Below, piece by piece: positions 24,903-33,214 of a stretch of DNA of 64,000 nucleotides. Made by a program: the position numbers and the translations under genes. The stretch's first letter is position 1. Each line of letters begins with the position of its first letter. The notes under the pieces were generated by a model that worked only from the letters and a program-made list of their open reading frames with translations, was not told the DNA's origin and did not search any database. The DNA is from Methanothermobacter wolfeii. Its GTDB lineage: Archaea > Methanobacteriota > Methanobacteria > Methanobacteriales > Methanothermobacteraceae. The stretch lies in NCBI RefSeq assembly GCF_025397995.1, contig NZ_CP104550.1:462001-526000 (forward strand), given 5' to 3'.

Positions 24903-25451
24903 ATGAAGACCCTTGTAAGTAACCTGCGGGGAAGGTGCCTCTTTGATGCTGCAATGAAGACCCAGATCGATGGCCTGATATCTGTCCAGTCTGAAAATTT
25001 CAATGATTCATGCCTTGAGAAGTTCATAAAGGGAGGTGTGATTGTAATTGGCACACAGAACCCTGTTAAAGCGGCTAAAAAGATTTCTGAAGTTATCAGG
25101 GGCGCTAAAAAACATGGGGAGGTTTATGTGGCGGCTGATGGAAGCGGTCTCGGTAGCATCCTTTCGTTTATAGGCTACAGGGAATGTGTCGACGCTGTTT
25201 ACACATGCTTTGCTGACTCTGCAGTGAGAATGCCGCCCCTGAAGCTCGATATATCTGATACTAAACTTAGGATACTTGAGGCCCTTGAAAATGAAAGCCT
25301 GAATGCGGTCCTGATATCAAGGGAAGTTGGAATTTCAAGGGCAATGGTCTACAAACACCTTGCGGGGCTAATTGAGATGGGACTTGTAAAGCAGTCAGAG
25401 ATGTTTGACAGGTATTTCATTACGGATGCAGGTAAACTTGTAATAATATGA
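24903..25451 (+). CDS. Winged-helix transcriptional regulator, divergent to glutamate synthase genes
   Basis: I chose the ATG at 24903 (MKTLVSNLRGRC), with GGTGGTTATA just upstream; an ATG twelve bases earlier is in frame. The first 110 residues form an unrecognised domain with GGVIVIGTQNPVKAAKKI and AADGSGLGSIL, hinting at a ligand-binding Rossmann-like fold. The last 70 residues are a winged helix (ISREVGISRAMVYKHLAGL, then a wing and FITDAGKLV), like ArsR/HTH_20 regulators. The divergent arrangement suggests control of the glutamate synthase operon. Confidence 0.7.
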   Translation: MKTLVSNLRGRCLFDAAMKTQIDGLISVQSENFNDSCLEKFIKGGVIVIGTQNPVKAAKKISEVIRGAKKHGEVYVAADGSGLGSILSFIGYRECVDAVYTCFADSAVRMPPLKLDISDTKLRILEALENESLNAVLISREVGISRAMVYKHLAGLIEMGLVKQSEMFDRYFITDAGKLVII

Positions 25452-25616
25452 ACACTTCCAGGGGAGTGAAAGAATGCCTGCCAGCATATGATTAGAGGTT
25501 TTCTGTCCGGTTACTGCAGTTATTAAAGGATTCCAGAGCTTTCATAACCTCTGGAGTGCGATTTTTCCAGGTAAAAAAGAATTTAATGCTGGGGAATTAA
25601 GTTAAAAATGAAGGGT

Positions 25617-25838
25617 TCATTCCATAGGGTACCCGACCCTCAGCCTGTAGGATGCCTTTTCACTTATAAGGACGGTGCCGGGTACAAAGAAGTCATCGAA
25701 TTCAGCCACCTTTCGCTTCATGCACGGCTTCAAATCCTCCTTGTTTGCATAGGAGGCGCATTCATCCCCTTCGATTATCCCCTTCCTGACAAGTTCAATG
25801 TACCTCATCTTAATGGTTTCATCATCAAGCACACCCAT
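25617..25838 (-). CDS. Small conserved hypothetical protein
   Basis: The ATG at 25838 (MGVLDDETIKMRYIELVRKG) is preceded by GGTGATTTTG. The 73-residue product is charged, contains two cysteines (ECASY, KPCMK) and ends GTVLISEKASYRLRVGYPME. Codon use looks like neighbouring genes, so it is probably real, but I do not recognise the family. Confidence 0.55.
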   Translation of the reverse strand: MGVLDDETIKMRYIELVRKGIIEGDECASYANKEDLKPCMKRKVAEFDDFFVPGTVLISEKASYRLRVGYPME

Positions 25839-25942
25839 CAAAATCACCAATATTTACTATAATCTGGATACATATATAGTTTTTGTATCATAAACCCAGA
25901 ACCCTATAAGTATTTATACAACCTTCGACAATACTATATACA

Positions 25943-26439
25943 ATGTTCAGAAAGAATTCTTCAGGATTCTGTCTGAAAAAACTTAAGGGGCCTGAAATGT
26001 TTAAAAAACCTTTAAAGTATAATAAAACTGAAACCGGAAAAAGACTTAAGGGGCCTGAAATGTTTAAAAAACCTTTAAACTACAATAAGATGGATTCAGA
26101 ATACCTTAATATTTTAGGAACAGTTACAGAACACCTCAGGAGCAGGGGATACGATGTGAAGATAAATAACGGCAAGAAGAAAATAAGGCCAAGAACCCTT
26201 AAGGGGTTCATGCCTGATGTCCACGCATTAAATGGTGCTGATGAGATAATAGTTGAGATCCTGACTGATGATCCTGATATGAGAAAATGGAAAAGATTCG
26301 CAAGCACCGATGGAAAAAGATTCTGGATCATAGCCCCCAGAGGTCAGTTGATTCAGTAAGGACACGTATAGAGGCCTTTGGAGTTGCCGCAGAGGTCTAC
26401 AGATGCAACGGTAACATGAAACTTGAACGTATTTTATGA
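25943..26439 (+). CDS. Endonuclease-like (Mrr/Holliday-type fold) hypothetical protein, apparent frameshift
   Basis: The N-terminus holds two copies of LKGPEMFKKPLxYNK encoded by a 36-base direct repeat (25981-26016 and 26044-26079). Then comes a domain with LGTVTEHLRSRGYDVKIN, a basic stretch and LKGFMPDVHALNGADEIIVEILTDD, resembling the D...ExK core of restriction-endonuclease-like proteins. The frame ends at 26359. Skipping one missing T near 26343 gives VDSVRTRIEAFGVAAEVYRC...LERIL and a stop at 26439, completing the fold. A TATA-like TATTTATACAACC lies upstream. Nuclease activity is uncertain. Confidence 0.5.
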
Positions 26440-26620
26440 TGTATGTGCACATGGATTCATATAACTCCAGTAACATGAACGTATTTTTTCAACTTTCGCC
26501 GTGGAAAGAAGACATTCAGTATAACTGTTAAGACCTGGAACGTATTATCACACATAGATTTATATAACCGAAGAGCCAACTCTTTTTAAAATAATTTTTA
26601 TTAAATTCACTGAGGTTAAG

Positions 26621-27190
26621 ATGAGATTCATCATTCTAGCCGCAGTCCTTATTCTTGCAGCGTCCCAGATTCAGGGTGCACATGCATGGTCCATAAAAAA
26701 TCACCATGAAATCGCAGAGAGCGTCTACCATGCAATGCCTGAAGATGTAAGGTCAAAGCTCAGCCTTGATGAGATGAAGAACGGTGCAGATGACCCCGAC
26801 ACAGTATTCTTTGATTTTAAATACCACACCTATCCCTACACTACCCAGAAGGCCAGTTTCTGGTTAAACCAGGGAAAAATCAGTTACGAGTCAGGCAACT
26901 ACAGGTATGCCAGCTACTGTTTTGGTGTTGCAAGCCACTACATATCCGATGGCGTATGCGGTCCCCACACATCAGGCGGGTCCAGTCGCTACTTCCACAC
27001 CCTCTATGAACTGAGGGCGATGATGATCAAACCAGGAATGGCTTACACCGAGGGCGAAACTCATGAAGAGGCAGCCATTCTCTGGAGGAAATGGGTCCTT
27101 GAGGGTGATGACAGATACATCAGCGATGCCCTGGACATGGCATGCGGCCTGTCATACAGGGAGATAATGAACTCTATCGGATACTTCTAG
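26621..27190 (+). CDS. Secreted zinc-dependent phospholipase C/S1-P1-like protein
   Basis: The 189-residue protein has a signal peptide (about 1-22, ending AHAWS). The mature chain starts with Trp, as in zinc-dependent phospholipase C and S1/P1 nucleases, where the N-terminal Trp binds zinc. Further ligands fit the family: HHEIAESVYHAM, GADDPD, HTYPY and ASHYISDGVCGPH. It is shorter than bacterial phospholipase C. A clear TATA box (ATTTATATAACC) lies near 26558-26570. Whether the substrate is a phospholipid or another phosphodiester cannot be told. Confidence 0.75.
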   Translation: MRFIILAAVLILAASQIQGAHAWSIKNHHEIAESVYHAMPEDVRSKLSLDEMKNGADDPDTVFFDFKYHTYPYTTQKASFWLNQGKISYESGNYRYASYCFGVASHYISDGVCGPHTSGGSSRYFHTLYELRAMMIKPGMAYTEGETHEEAAILWRKWVLEGDDRYISDALDMACGLSYREIMNSIGYF

Positions 27191-27235
27191 CTTTTGAGTT
27201 ATTCTTGGTTCATATAGTCCCTTTTTAATTTATAA

Positions 27236-27714
27236 TCAACCGAAGGTTGAGGAGATCCAGTCTCCTGTGTAATGTGTTATTATTATCAGGATGATGGCCA
27301 TTACCAGGTGCTCACCAAGGACCCGGATCACAGGGGCGTTCTGCGAACGGGCAATATGAACACTTAGAACACCCAGAAGGACCAATCCCCAGATTACAGA
27401 TACAATAATGGCAGCATGAAGGGCCAGGAGAAGGACAGGGATAATGAAGGTTGATTGCAAAGAAGAACTTTGTTACAAAGGTTGCGATGGTGGACTCCCA
27501 GACCTCCAGGTGTGTATGTTTATCCTCGGCCTCCTCAGCAATGTGTATTCCAAGGGCATCTGAGAAGGCATCCGCTACTGCTACCGTCAGAACCCCTCCG
27601 ATAACCGCAAGTCTTGAATGGGTTCCTGAGTGCAGTCCAACCATAAGGCCAAGGGTTGTTATTATGGCCGAGGTGAGACCAAAAACTGAAACCTGTTTTA
27701 AGGGAATGCCTCAT
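27236..27714 (-). CDS. VIT/CCC1-like membrane transporter, two apparent frameshifts
   Basis: Three reading-frame pieces in order encode MRHSLKTGFS, then GLTSAIITTLGLMVGLHSG...LAVIGGVLTVAVADAFSDALG with HIAEEAED, and finally STFIIPVLLLALHAAIIVSV...RVLGEHLVMAII. Together they form one five-span protein like the VIT1/CCC1 iron/manganese transporter family. The breaks are at a T5 run (27681-27685, one T too many) and near 27460. The start ATG at 27714 has AAGGAAG upstream. A sequence error is more likely than true decay, because the pieces are otherwise well conserved. Confidence 0.6.
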
Positions 27715-27748
27715 ATCAAGGGCTTCCTTTTTTTTGATTTTAAGACCC

Positions 27749-27862
27749 TTATTTCATCATTATATCGAGGACCCCATGTCCTCTCTTCTTTTTCTCTCCT
27801 CCAAGGATCCCTGACTCAAGAAATTCCCGGTTAGCCCTCCTGTTGATTTCGGTGAAGATCAT
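27749..27862 (-). CDS. 37-residue peptide gene following a radical SAM gene
   Basis: A short frame starts three bases after the stop of the radical SAM gene (AGG between) and encodes MIFTEINRRANREFLESG...GHGVLDIMMK, a charged peptide with a central GGEKKKRGHG. The tight spacing and absence of other coding potential make it plausible. It has no Cys, so it is not an obvious modified peptide. It may alternatively be a chance frame. Confidence 0.35.
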   Translation of the reverse strand: MIFTEINRRANREFLESGILGGEKKKRGHGVLDIMMK

Positions 27863-27865
27863 CCT

Positions 27866-28876
27866 CTAGGCCTCGCACTGGTGGTCAACACCATCAATCC
27901 TCATCCTCCCGTCCTCTATGGTCACGGCATTGTAGGGGCAGCCGCCAAGACAGAACCTGTAGAACTCGCAGTCCCCGCATTCCTCATCAACAAGCCCCCT
28001 CCATTGATAAAGGGATTTAAGGGCTTCACTTTCCTCCAGTTCCTCCATGGAGGGCCTGTCAGACACGTTACCCATTATGTACTCCTTCATCCCAACAAAG
28101 CGGTAGCAGGGGTATATGTCGCCGTATGGGTCCACCGCGAAGGTGTTGCCGATGCAGTCTGCATGGGTGCATACGACTCCGCGCCTTAAGAAGGAACTCT
28201 TGGCAAAATGGTCAATGTTCTGTATCTCAATCTCATGGAAGTGTTCAAGGTACTCATCAAGGAGGTAGAGGAGAAGTTCACCGTACTCCTCTGCACCTAT
28301 AGCCCACTCCTCAGGATCCTCACTTTTAAGGGAGGGGAGGGCCGGGTGGAGCTTCATGTTCATCCGGTTCTCAAGGAAGAAGTTGAAGACCTCCTCCTTC
28401 CTCTTTATTGAATAGGATGTGAATGTGCTTATGAAGCTGACCTTCAGGCCGTGCCTCTTTGCTATTTCATAGCCCCTCATGGTCTTCTTAAAGTATCCTT
28501 CACCCCTCTGGAAGTCGTTGAGCTCTTCAGGTCCGTCAAGACTTGAACCTATGGGTATGCTGTACTCTGCAAAGAGTTCTGCCAGTTCATCTGTCATGAG
28601 CCAGAGGTTCGTCTGTATGGCGAAGGCAGGTCTTAGAAATGAGAGCTCCTCTGATATGAGCCTGAGGGCCTCACGGTAGAAATCGTAACCTACAAGGAGG
28701 GGTTCCCCTCCATGGAAGGTGAAGGTTGCAGGTTCATCCCTGAATCCACGGAGCCATTCAACGGTATCCCTTATGGTTTCAATGTCCATGACCTTTGAGT
28801 CACGGTCCACGCCCCAGCAGTAACTGCAGTCGGAGGGGCAGTTCATGGATGGGATGATCATAACATGAAACGCCAT
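27866..28876 (-). CDS. Peptide-modifying-type radical SAM/SPASM enzyme
   Basis: The 336-residue protein has the radical SAM motif CPSDCSYC (about residues 13-20), then FTFHGGEPLLVG and SSLDGPEELND. Its Cys-rich C-terminal SPASM-type region carries DPYGDIYPCYRF, ECGDCEFYRFCLGGCP and HQC. This architecture is shared with anaerobic sulfatase-maturing enzymes and RiPP-modifying radical SAM enzymes, and I recall a methanogen subfamily next to short Cys-rich peptides. Two such peptides are encoded directly upstream (28885-29037 and 29040-29164). They are candidate substrates, by inference. The start has TAGGTGATCCC upstream. Confidence 0.8.
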   Translation of the reverse strand: MAFHVMIIPSMNCPSDCSYCWGVDRDSKVMDIETIRDTVEWLRGFRDEPATFTFHGGEPLLVGYDFYREALRLISEELSFLRPAFAIQTNLWLMTDELAELFAEYSIPIGSSLDGPEELNDFQRGEGYFKKTMRGYEIAKRHGLKVSFISTFTSYSIKRKEEVFNFFLENRMNMKLHPALPSLKSEDPEEWAIGAEEYGELLLYLLDEYLEHFHEIEIQNIDHFAKSSFLRRGVVCTHADCIGNTFAVDPYGDIYPCYRFVGMKEYIMGNVSDRPSMEELEESEALKSLYQWRGLVDEECGDCEFYRFCLGGCPYNAVTIEDGRMRIDGVDHQCEA

Positions 28877-28884
28877 GGGATCAC

Positions 28885-29037
28885 CTAATCTGCAGTCTCA
28901 AAGACATGGCCGCACTTTTCACAGACGATCTCCTTCATGGATGTCCTGGATTTATGTTCATCCATGAATCTCCTCTTAACAACCTTGTCCCGGCACCCGC
29001 AGACAGGACATTCTGCCAGAATTTCCTCTAAATTCAT
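28885..29037 (-). CDS. 50-residue Cys-rich peptide, candidate radical SAM substrate
   Basis: The peptide MNLEEILAECPVCGCRDKV...KEIVCEKCGHVFETAD has five cysteines in CPVCGC and CEKCG pairs and ends seven bases before the radical SAM start codon plus one. It could be a small zinc ribbon, or a precursor whose extra Cys is modified by the adjacent enzyme. It overlaps no other gene and is preceded by the other Cys-rich frame, so all are probably one transcript. Confidence 0.65.
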   Translation of the reverse strand: MNLEEILAECPVCGCRDKVVKRRFMDEHKSRTSMKEIVCEKCGHVFETAD

Positions 29038-29039
29038 TT

Positions 29040-29164
29040 TCAGACCTCTATTATCTCCTCAACAACGTAACCGCCTCCACATGGACACTCCTCTATCCTG
29101 TCACCCATATGGTAGGGTGTTTTGCCATGCAGAGATCACAGTATGCATGCACTATCCACATCAT
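29040..29164 (-). CDS. Cys-rich peptide, apparent frameshift
   Basis: Starting at 29164 the frame reads MMWIVHAYCDLC and then departs. One missing C between 29124 and 29130 joins it to HGKTPYHMGDRIEECPCGGG and YVVEEIIEV, ending at 29040. The product would have about 41 residues and CxxC plus CPCGG metal or modification sites. A TATA-like TTTTATATATC lies about 20 bases before the ATG, so this would be the first, nearly leaderless gene of the radical SAM operon. Confidence 0.5.
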
Positions 29165-29177
29165 GTAACTAGATATA

Positions 29178-29200
29178 TGGGGAGGGATATATAAAATATC
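29178..29200. promoter_or_regulatory. Divergent TATA region for radical SAM operon and SOUL gene
   Basis: GGGATATATAAAATATC reads as a TATA box on the plus strand and TTTTATATATCCC on the minus strand. It sits about 20-25 bases from both divergent starts, implying short or no leaders. Confidence 0.5.
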
Positions 29201-29203
29201 ATA

Positions 29204-29785
29204 ATGGGGGGCTGTATCTTGACCGAGAGTCCGGATTATCATGTTGAAGTGAAGGATGGAGAATTTGAAGTAAGACTCTACCCTGGATACATACTGGCCC
29301 AGGTTGATGTTGAGGGGGATTTCAGGGATGCCCTGCTGAAGGGTTTTTCAATACTTGCAGATTACATATTCGGGAACAACAGGAGGAAGGAGGAACTCCC
29401 TATGACATCACCGGTGACCATTGTTGAGAGGGGCTCCTCTGAGAGGATACCCATGGCAGTCCCTGTTACAGAGGAGGTCCCTGATGATGTGGAGGAGGGC
29501 ACCTACAGGATATCATTTACCATGCCATCAAAATATACCCTTGAAACACTCCCGGAACCGGTGGATGATCGTATAAGCTTCAGGGAGGAGAGGAATCAGC
29601 GCATGGCAGCCTACAGGTTTTCAGGCAGGGTTAACAGCAGGATGGCACGGGAGAAGATAGCTGAACTCAGGGAGTGGCTCAGGAAAAATTCCATTGAGCC
29701 AGGGTCAAGATTCATAGTGGCGCAGTACAACCACCCTGCTGTACCAGGGTTTATGAGGAAAAATGAGATCCTTGTAAAGGTTTAG
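29204..29785 (+). CDS. SOUL/HBP heme-binding family protein
   Basis: The product of up to 193 residues matches the SOUL family: YHVEVKDGEFEVRLYPGYI near the start, MTSPVTIVE, IPMAVPV, YRISFTMPSKYTLETLPEP and a C-terminal YNHPAVPGFMRKNEILV. The family binds tetrapyrroles or heme in eukaryotes; the archaeal role is unknown. An in-frame TTG at 29219 would fit the TATA spacing better than the ATG, so the start is uncertain. It is soluble and lacks a signal peptide. Confidence 0.8.
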   Translation: MGGCILTESPDYHVEVKDGEFEVRLYPGYILAQVDVEGDFRDALLKGFSILADYIFGNNRRKEELPMTSPVTIVERGSSERIPMAVPVTEEVPDDVEEGTYRISFTMPSKYTLETLPEPVDDRISFREERNQRMAAYRFSGRVNSRMAREKIAELREWLRKNSIEPGSRFIVAQYNHPAVPGFMRKNEILVKV

Positions 29786-29838
29786 TCAGACATGGATCAA
29801 TTTGAGAGTCCCTGCATGTTGACTGGAGGTGACTTGAC

Positions 29839-30582
29839 TTGAATGAAATTGAAAGGAACCGCTACTTCCTCAAGGACAGTATAAGGAAAAGAATAGATTT
29901 CTCAAGGACGCCACAGAGCATGGGTGTTGAGGCACCACCATTTGAAAAACCGGTGCCATCCGATGCAGAGCTTATCGATCTCCCGGTCCGTGACTGGGCC
30001 GAGGTCATTGACGTTAACATCGTAAGCTGCATAAGGAACAGGATGAGCAGAAGAAGCTACAGGGACGCCCCAGTATCCCTTGAGGAACTCTCATTCCTTC
30101 TATGGGCAACACAGGGGATAAGGATGGTATCCGGTAACACGGCCTTCAGGAACGTGCCTTCTGCGGGATGCAGACACACCTTCGAAACCTACCTTGCAGT
30201 CTTCAATGTTGATGGACTGGATCAGGGACTTTACAGGTACATCCCATCAACACACAGGTTGATGGTTGAATACCGTGATGAAGGGCTCTCAGAGAGGATA
30301 ATTGAGGCTTCCTTCCATCAGAGGTTCACGGGTGAATCTGCTGTCACATTCATATGGACCACCGTACCCTACCGGATGGAGTGGAGGTATGGCCTTGCAG
30401 CCCACAGGGTGATACTCATGGACGCGGGTCACGTCTGCCAGAACCTCTACCTTGCATGTGAGGCCATAGGGGTGGGTACATGTGCTGTTGGAGCCTATGA
30501 CCAGGAGTACCTTGATGAGGTCCTTGGCGTTGACGGTGATGACGAGTTTGCCATCTACATGGCCCCTGTTGGCAGGGTATAA
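29839..30582 (+). CDS. SagB-type nitroreductase-like flavoprotein
   Basis: The 247-residue protein starts at a TTG with GGAGGTGA six bases upstream. It contains RNRMSRRSYRDAPVSLEEL, AGCRHTFETYLAVFNV, GLYRYIPSTHRL and the C-terminal HVCQNLYLACEAIGVGTCAVG. These are features of the SagB/ThcOx group of FMN-dependent nitroreductase-fold dehydrogenases. Members oxidise azolines in peptide modification, or have unknown redox roles. No cyclodehydratase is nearby, so a general redox role is as likely. It lies about 50 bases after the SOUL gene. Confidence 0.75.
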   Translation: MNEIERNRYFLKDSIRKRIDFSRTPQSMGVEAPPFEKPVPSDAELIDLPVRDWAEVIDVNIVSCIRNRMSRRSYRDAPVSLEELSFLLWATQGIRMVSGNTAFRNVPSAGCRHTFETYLAVFNVDGLDQGLYRYIPSTHRLMVEYRDEGLSERIIEASFHQRFTGESAVTFIWTTVPYRMEWRYGLAAHRVILMDAGHVCQNLYLACEAIGVGTCAVGAYDQEYLDEVLGVDGDDEFAIYMAPVGRV

Positions 30583-30669
30583 CATGAAATGGATTTTTTC
30601 CTTGGGGAGATAGTGTCTCATGGGATTCAGCAGTCTAAAAAAATGAAAATAAAGAATTTGGATTTTTAC

Positions 30670-31703
30670 TGAAGATGGGAGCTGCATCCTCTTATGGGAC
30701 GTGTGGGTTTTTACAATCCCAGAGTACATCTTGAGGAGCGTCCTGTAGCCCATTACCTTTTCACCGAGCTTTATGTAGCGGGGGGGCCCTGAGATACCTC
30801 CTCATGTAACTGTTAATGTTTCTTGCAATGCTTCGGTATTCCTTTCTTGAGATGTAACCCCCTGAAGGTGGTTTTTACACGGGGGTTAAGGGGTCCTTTA
30901 ACATTCAGGGGCCTTATGGGTCCGTTCATATATTCTGTGACCATGAGGAGGAATTTATGGGGGCTGTAGCCATAGTAACTACTCTTCAGTTTCTTCCGGA
31001 ACGGATTGTCCTGTATATCCATCAGCCACCACAGCCATCCTTGCAGGGTCAACGCTGTGGTATGCTATCAGCTGGGTGTTATAGAACCTTCCATTGCATG
31101 ATGTAATTGCAGGCTTCTCGTAGAGTATCCTGATTATCTCAGATGCTATGAACCGGCACTTATCCTCCCAGGACCCATGAGGACAGTCAACATTGGGCTG
31201 TATTATCATCACACCTGCAGATGTAAGGAACCTGTAGGGGTCCTTTATACCTGCAAAGTACTTGTTTGAGAAGTTATCATCCCATGCCCTTCTAATGAAA
31301 GGGGTTTTTTTAAGGTCGAGGCTGCTGTATTGATGAATATGACGCCCTTTGAGGATACGCTGGCAAGCTTAGCAACCTCCATCATTGCCCCTGGACAGGA
31401 GGCTGCAAGATAAATCGCCACGCCATTATCAGGTGCACTGGACACGGCTCTTCCCCATTCACCAGGCTTCGGGGCGAGGGGGTCCACTTTGACAGTGTGC
31501 TCGCTCTGTTTTTCTATGGATTCAGCTATGATGTTGAGGCTTTCAACGTCACATGTTTTATTACAGGATATGCAGTCTGAGGTGAGGAATATCTCCGTTG
31601 CGCTGACATCACCTATCGCCACTGAAAAAATTAATATACCAGCTGCAAGAAGAAAAATTTTGTTCAGCTGCAAGCTATCAGCTGAACTGATATTATCTTT
31701 CAT
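30670..31703 (-). pseudogene. Secreted pseudomurein-binding protein broken by several frameshifts
   Basis: The pieces in order are: a signal peptide (KIFLLAAGILIFSVAIGDVS); an extracellular domain with SDCISCNKTC and AIYLAASCPGAMMEVA; then RAWDDNFSNKYFAGIKDPY, SCNGRFYNTQLIAYHS and YYGYSPHKFLLMVTEYM; and finally a pseudomurein-binding repeat (SIARNINSYMRRYLRAP...YIKLGEKVMGYRTLLKMYSG). The frame changes at T7 31305-31311, near 31014, at C5 30858-30862 and at G7 30780-30786, each a one-base homopolymer difference except the second. With corrections it is one protein of about 340 residues. Either it is a pseudogene or the sequence is wrong in several places. The C-terminal end is approximate. Confidence 0.65.
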
Positions 31704-31795
31704 AATTCTAAAATAGTTTTTCAGAAAATGTTATATAAGATGAGGGTCTACATTTAAGTCCAGATTTTTTTCTGATCTACTGGAATGGTGATAAT

Positions 31796-31972
31796 TTGGT
31801 TCCTGAGATAGAACAGAAGTGCATGATATGTGGTGAACCATGGATTGATGGAAACGAGATATGTCCCCACTGTGGGAGCAAGAACAAGACAGCAAGTTTA
31901 GACTCTGAGGAGGACCTTGAACTGCTGAGGTCACTCAACAGCATCCTCAAAAAAGAGAGGGCTTCAGAGTAA
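31796..31972 (+). CDS. 58-residue zinc-ribbon protein
   Basis: A TTG start with GGTGATAA just upstream opens a frame encoding VPEIEQKCMICGEPWIDG, then EICPHCG and an acidic helical tail (DSEEDLELLRSLNSILKKE). The CxxC...CxxC pair forms a zinc ribbon. A TATA-like GTTATATAAG at about 31729-31738 serves it, divergent to the broken pseudomurein-binding gene. Function unknown; such proteins often act in transcription or as adaptors. Confidence 0.65.
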   Translation: MVPEIEQKCMICGEPWIDGNEICPHCGSKNKTASLDSEEDLELLRSLNSILKKERASE

Positions 31973-32059
31973 ATTTTTTATTTTATACACCTTTTAATGA
32001 AAAATTTTCAATTGAGGGTGGGGATCTGTAAGTTCAGCACATCCACACCCCATATTTAA

Positions 32060-33049
32060 CTATTCTATGTACTGTTTCACGTTTTCCCTGACTATGGCCG
32101 ATGCACCGAATCCCTTTATCTCTTCGAGCATCTCAGGAAATCTGTTCTTTTCTATGAGGACGTTTATCTGTGAGAATTCACTGCCACTTACAACTGTTGG
32201 TTCGTCTGAACAGTAACCCTTAGATACAAGGAATTCAGCCACATCACCGGCCCTGTGGTTTGCTATGTTGAACTTAACATCAAAGTACTTCCGGGCTTTG
32301 GTCGCCCCGTAGAGCTGCTTGAATATCATCTTGGCTTTCTCCAGTTTTTCACCGGTGCATGATGGACCAGCATACAGGCCTGCGCTTGACTCCATTATGG
32401 TGTCTATTATCTTGAGACCCGCCTTTCGTAGGCTGCTGCCTGTCTGGGTGTTGTCCACTATGAGGTCGGCGCCCTTGGCGATGTAGACCTCGGTTGCACC
32501 GTCTGAGTTTATTATCTGGACCATCTCATTGTCACCGTCCCGGAGTCCCCTTATCTGAACCACGGGGATGCTGTCACCGAAGACCTCCCTGTAGCCGGGG
32601 TTCTTCATGAAGAAGTCCCTTGTCAGGTTGGGGTACTCTGTGAAGCAGAGTATCGGGGTTTCACGTTCCCTGTTTTCCAGGAAGAAATCCTCGAGGGAAC
32701 TGTAGGGGTCGTCCATGGGCACGGCAACTATGAGCCTTGTCTGGCCATAGTCAAGGTCACCTATCTTTTTTATGCTTTCATCACCACTGTTTATGGACTC
32801 TTCCCGGACCCAGTCCTCTCCTATTATTGCAATATCAAGCATCCCGCGGTTCAGTTCAACGGGGGCGCTCTGGGGCCTTGTAAGATAGGCCTTTATCTCG
32901 GGGTCATTTGTTATCTCAATCTCGTTCTCCTCACGGCCGGGCTCATATCCCTTAACTTCATAGCCGGCGTCTGTGAAGAGCCTGTAGGTGTTACCCCTGT
33001 TAACATTATTCAAACTACCCTTTGGCAATCCTAGAATTATCTTCTTCAT
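32060..33049 (-). CDS. ATP phosphoribosyltransferase (HisG)-like protein
   Basis: The 329-residue protein has the HisG two-lobed substrate fold. The N-terminal LGLPKGSL (LPKG phosphate loop) is followed by [13 protein letters not shown] and the PRPP-loop-like [20 protein letters not shown]-terminal ACT-like regulatory segment is of the long HisG type ([26 protein letters not shown]). HisG condenses ATP and PRPP in the first step of histidine synthesis. The insert around residues 110-175 and the Asn in DNTQTG (usually Glu) make it divergent, so it may be a paralogue with another role. It is monocistronic here. Confidence 0.65.
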   Translation of the reverse strand: MKKIILGLPKGSLNNVNRGNTYRLFTDAGYEVKGYEPGREENEIEITNDPEIKAYLTRPQSAPVELNRGMLDIAIIGEDWVREESINSGDESIKKIGDLDYGQTRLIVAVPMDDPYSSLEDFFLENRERETPILCFTEYPNLTRDFFMKNPGYREVFGDSIPVVQIRGLRDGDNEMVQIINSDGATEVYIAKGADLIVDNTQTGSSLRKAGLKIIDTIMESSAGLYAGPSCTGEKLEKAKMIFKQLYGATKARKYFDVKFNIANHRAGDVAEFLVSKGYCSDEPTVVSGSEFSQINVLIEKNRFPEMLEEIKGFGASAIVRENVKQYIE

Positions 33050-33214
33050 AATTTCACCTGATGTGCTGAATTATCCTACTTCTTTTTCAAATCTCTTGCG
33101 GTCCCTTTTTAACCTGCCGACCACTGAATCTGTGCAGATATCAGATACCATTATGGGTCATTTGAGGTTTCTTTATCTATCATATTCCATGATCATCTAA
33201 AGCTTGGAGTTTAA

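Noticed and set aside
27866-28876. Anaerobic sulfatase-maturing enzyme
   Set aside because: The SPASM architecture fits, but no sulfatase gene is nearby and the direct neighbours are Cys-rich peptides.
32060-33049. Firm assignment as the histidine-pathway HisG
   Set aside because: Motifs are HisG-like, but there is no his neighbour and the PRPP-loop Glu position is Asn, so the symbol was left blank.
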